A DNA stretch of 41,994 nucleotides from Lachnospiraceae bacterium (GTDB lineage Bacteria; Bacillota; Clostridia; Lachnospirales; Lachnospiraceae), in assembly GCA_017938285.1 (NCBI GenBank), contig JAGBBW010000079.1, positions 1-41,994 on the forward strand, read 5' to 3'. The position numbers and the translations under genes were made by a program. This document shows, in pieces, positions 41,223 through 41,994 of this stretch. The notes beneath the pieces were generated by a model, which worked only from the letters and a program-made list of their open reading frames with translations, searched no databases and was not told the DNA's origin. Position 1 is the stretch's first letter. Each line of letters opens with the position of its first letter.

Positions 41223-41993
41223 ATGGTTAAAATCGCAGTTGTTGGCTGTACCGGGAAATTGGGCAGTTCCATTGTAAAAAGCATTCTGAACAGAAATGAC
41301 GTGGAACTGGGTTCTGCTATTGCCAGAAAAGGAAATCAGTTTGCAGGAAAAGCAGTATCGGAACTTGTGGGCGGAAAGTGTGAATTGAAAATTGTGGATG
41401 ATATAGAAAAAGCGACGGATAGTGATATTTTTATTGACTGTACCAATGCAGATACTTTTATGGCTGTCAGCTATGAGAAATATAGTACGATGAAGAGGCC
41501 GTTGGTTATTGCAACCACAGCGTTTACTTCTGAAGATATTGCGAAGATAAAAGAACTGTCGCTGCAGATTCCGGTATTTATGACAGGAAATTTCAGCATT
41601 GCCCTTCATGATTTTATTGAGACGTTAAAGTTTGCGGTAAAAAGAGTGAGTGTGGACACGGATGTGCAGATTGTGGAGTATCATCATAATCAAAAGAAGG
41701 ACGCTCCGAGTGGGACTGCTTTGATGATTAGAGAGGCACTGGTAAATGCAAATCCAAGGCTGCAGGAGGAAAATGTGAATATTTGCAGTATTCGTGGAGG
41801 AAACATTTTTGGTGAGCATGAGGTGATTTTTGCAAACTGTAAAGATGAGGTAGTGACGTTCAGACATCAGGTGTCCTCTAGGGAAACTTTTGCAGATGGT
41901 GCAATAGAAGTTTCCTGCTGGCTGGTGAAACAGGAAAATGGCATGTACAATATGTATGATTTTTGTGCTAATGAAGAGGGAAGTATATGCTGA
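41223..41993 (+). CDS. dapB: 4-hydroxy-tetrahydrodipicolinate reductase
   Basis: This 256-residue enzyme reduces 4-hydroxy-tetrahydrodipicolinate with NAD(P)H in the diaminopimelate/lysine pathway. The N-terminal nucleotide-binding motif VAVVG-type (IAVVGCTGKLG), the catalytic EYHHNQKKDAPSGTA block with the His pair and Lys, and the RGGNIFGEHEV motif are all present. The length is normal, and the TGA stop lies one base before the window end, so the gene is complete. ATG 41223 has GCAGGAAA upstream. It lies just outside the island boundary and is probably resident chromosome. Confidence 0.93.
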   Translation: MVKIAVVGCTGKLGSSIVKSILNRNDVELGSAIARKGNQFAGKAVSELVGGKCELKIVDDIEKATDSDIFIDCTNADTFMAVSYEKYSTMKRPLVIATTAFTSEDIAKIKELSLQIPVFMTGNFSIALHDFIETLKFAVKRVSVDTDVQIVEYHHNQKKDAPSGTALMIREALVNANPRLQEENVNICSIRGGNIFGEHEVIFANCKDEVVTFRHQVSSRETFADGAIEVSCWLVKQENGMYNMYDFCANEEGSIC

Positions 41994-41994
41994 C

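Overview
The window looks like a chromosomal segment from an anaerobic, gut-type member of the Clostridia, most likely Lachnospiraceae. The grounds are AGGAGG-type ribosome binding sites, sigma-A promoters with 17-nt spacers, a GH130 mannosylglucose phosphorylase locus, a SpeA/carboxyspermidine polyamine operon and DUF4143 ATPases. This is inferred from gene content and signals; no species was identified.

Region 1 (1-11096). An operon encodes a polyunsaturated-fatty-acid-synthase-like (Pfa-like) secondary lipid system. It has a 5'-truncated AT-ACP-ACP protein, a separate ketoreductase protein, a large protein with a vestigial KS start, an acyltransferase and tandem FabA-like dehydratases, and a PfaD-type FMN enoyl reductase. 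A eukaryotic-type glucan branching enzyme follows, then a terminator. Any KS upstream of base 1 is not visible.

Region 2 (11109-12551). A DUF4143 AAA ATPase is preceded by four copies of a 12-bp motif at about 33-bp spacing.

Region 3 (12564-18554). A beta-mannoside uptake and phosphorolysis locus: an autoregulated LacI-type repressor, a sugar ABC transporter (lipoprotein plus two permeases) and a GH130 phosphorylase. Palindromes related to TTACTTAAATAA sit in both promoters, which suggests one local regulon.

Region 4 (18592-27210). A divergently oriented CotH-like lipoprotein comes first. Next is a 600-bp non-coding stretch that holds a promoter, an elaborately foldable RNA of about 365 nt and an intrinsic terminator. 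Then comes a five-gene polyamine operon: SpeA, SpeE, SpeB, carboxynorspermidine synthase and carboxynorspermidine decarboxylase. It can be read as arginine to agmatine to putrescine to carboxyspermidine to spermidine, with an extra aminopropyltransferase-like protein.

Region 5 (27211-41004). An accessory island is delimited and subdivided by three copies of a 20-bp sequence equal to the 3' end of a tRNA-Ser gene. Two OLD-like ATPase/Toprim genes, very different from each other, lie inside the same frame: a 49-nt block upstream and a 152-nt block downstream ending in the tRNA-Ser tail. This looks like a small modular cassette with interchangeable nuclease-like cargo and no recombinase of its own. 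Other island genes are a HAD phosphatase, a MutS2-like protein without Smr, a GNAT, an XRE regulator, a histidine phosphatase, a flavin-reductase-like protein, an uncharacterised 430-residue protein and a phosphoglycerate mutase (GpmI).

Region 6 (41005-41994). dapB lies downstream of the last tRNA-Ser tail. The flank here resembles the flank that follows the first tail at 27236.
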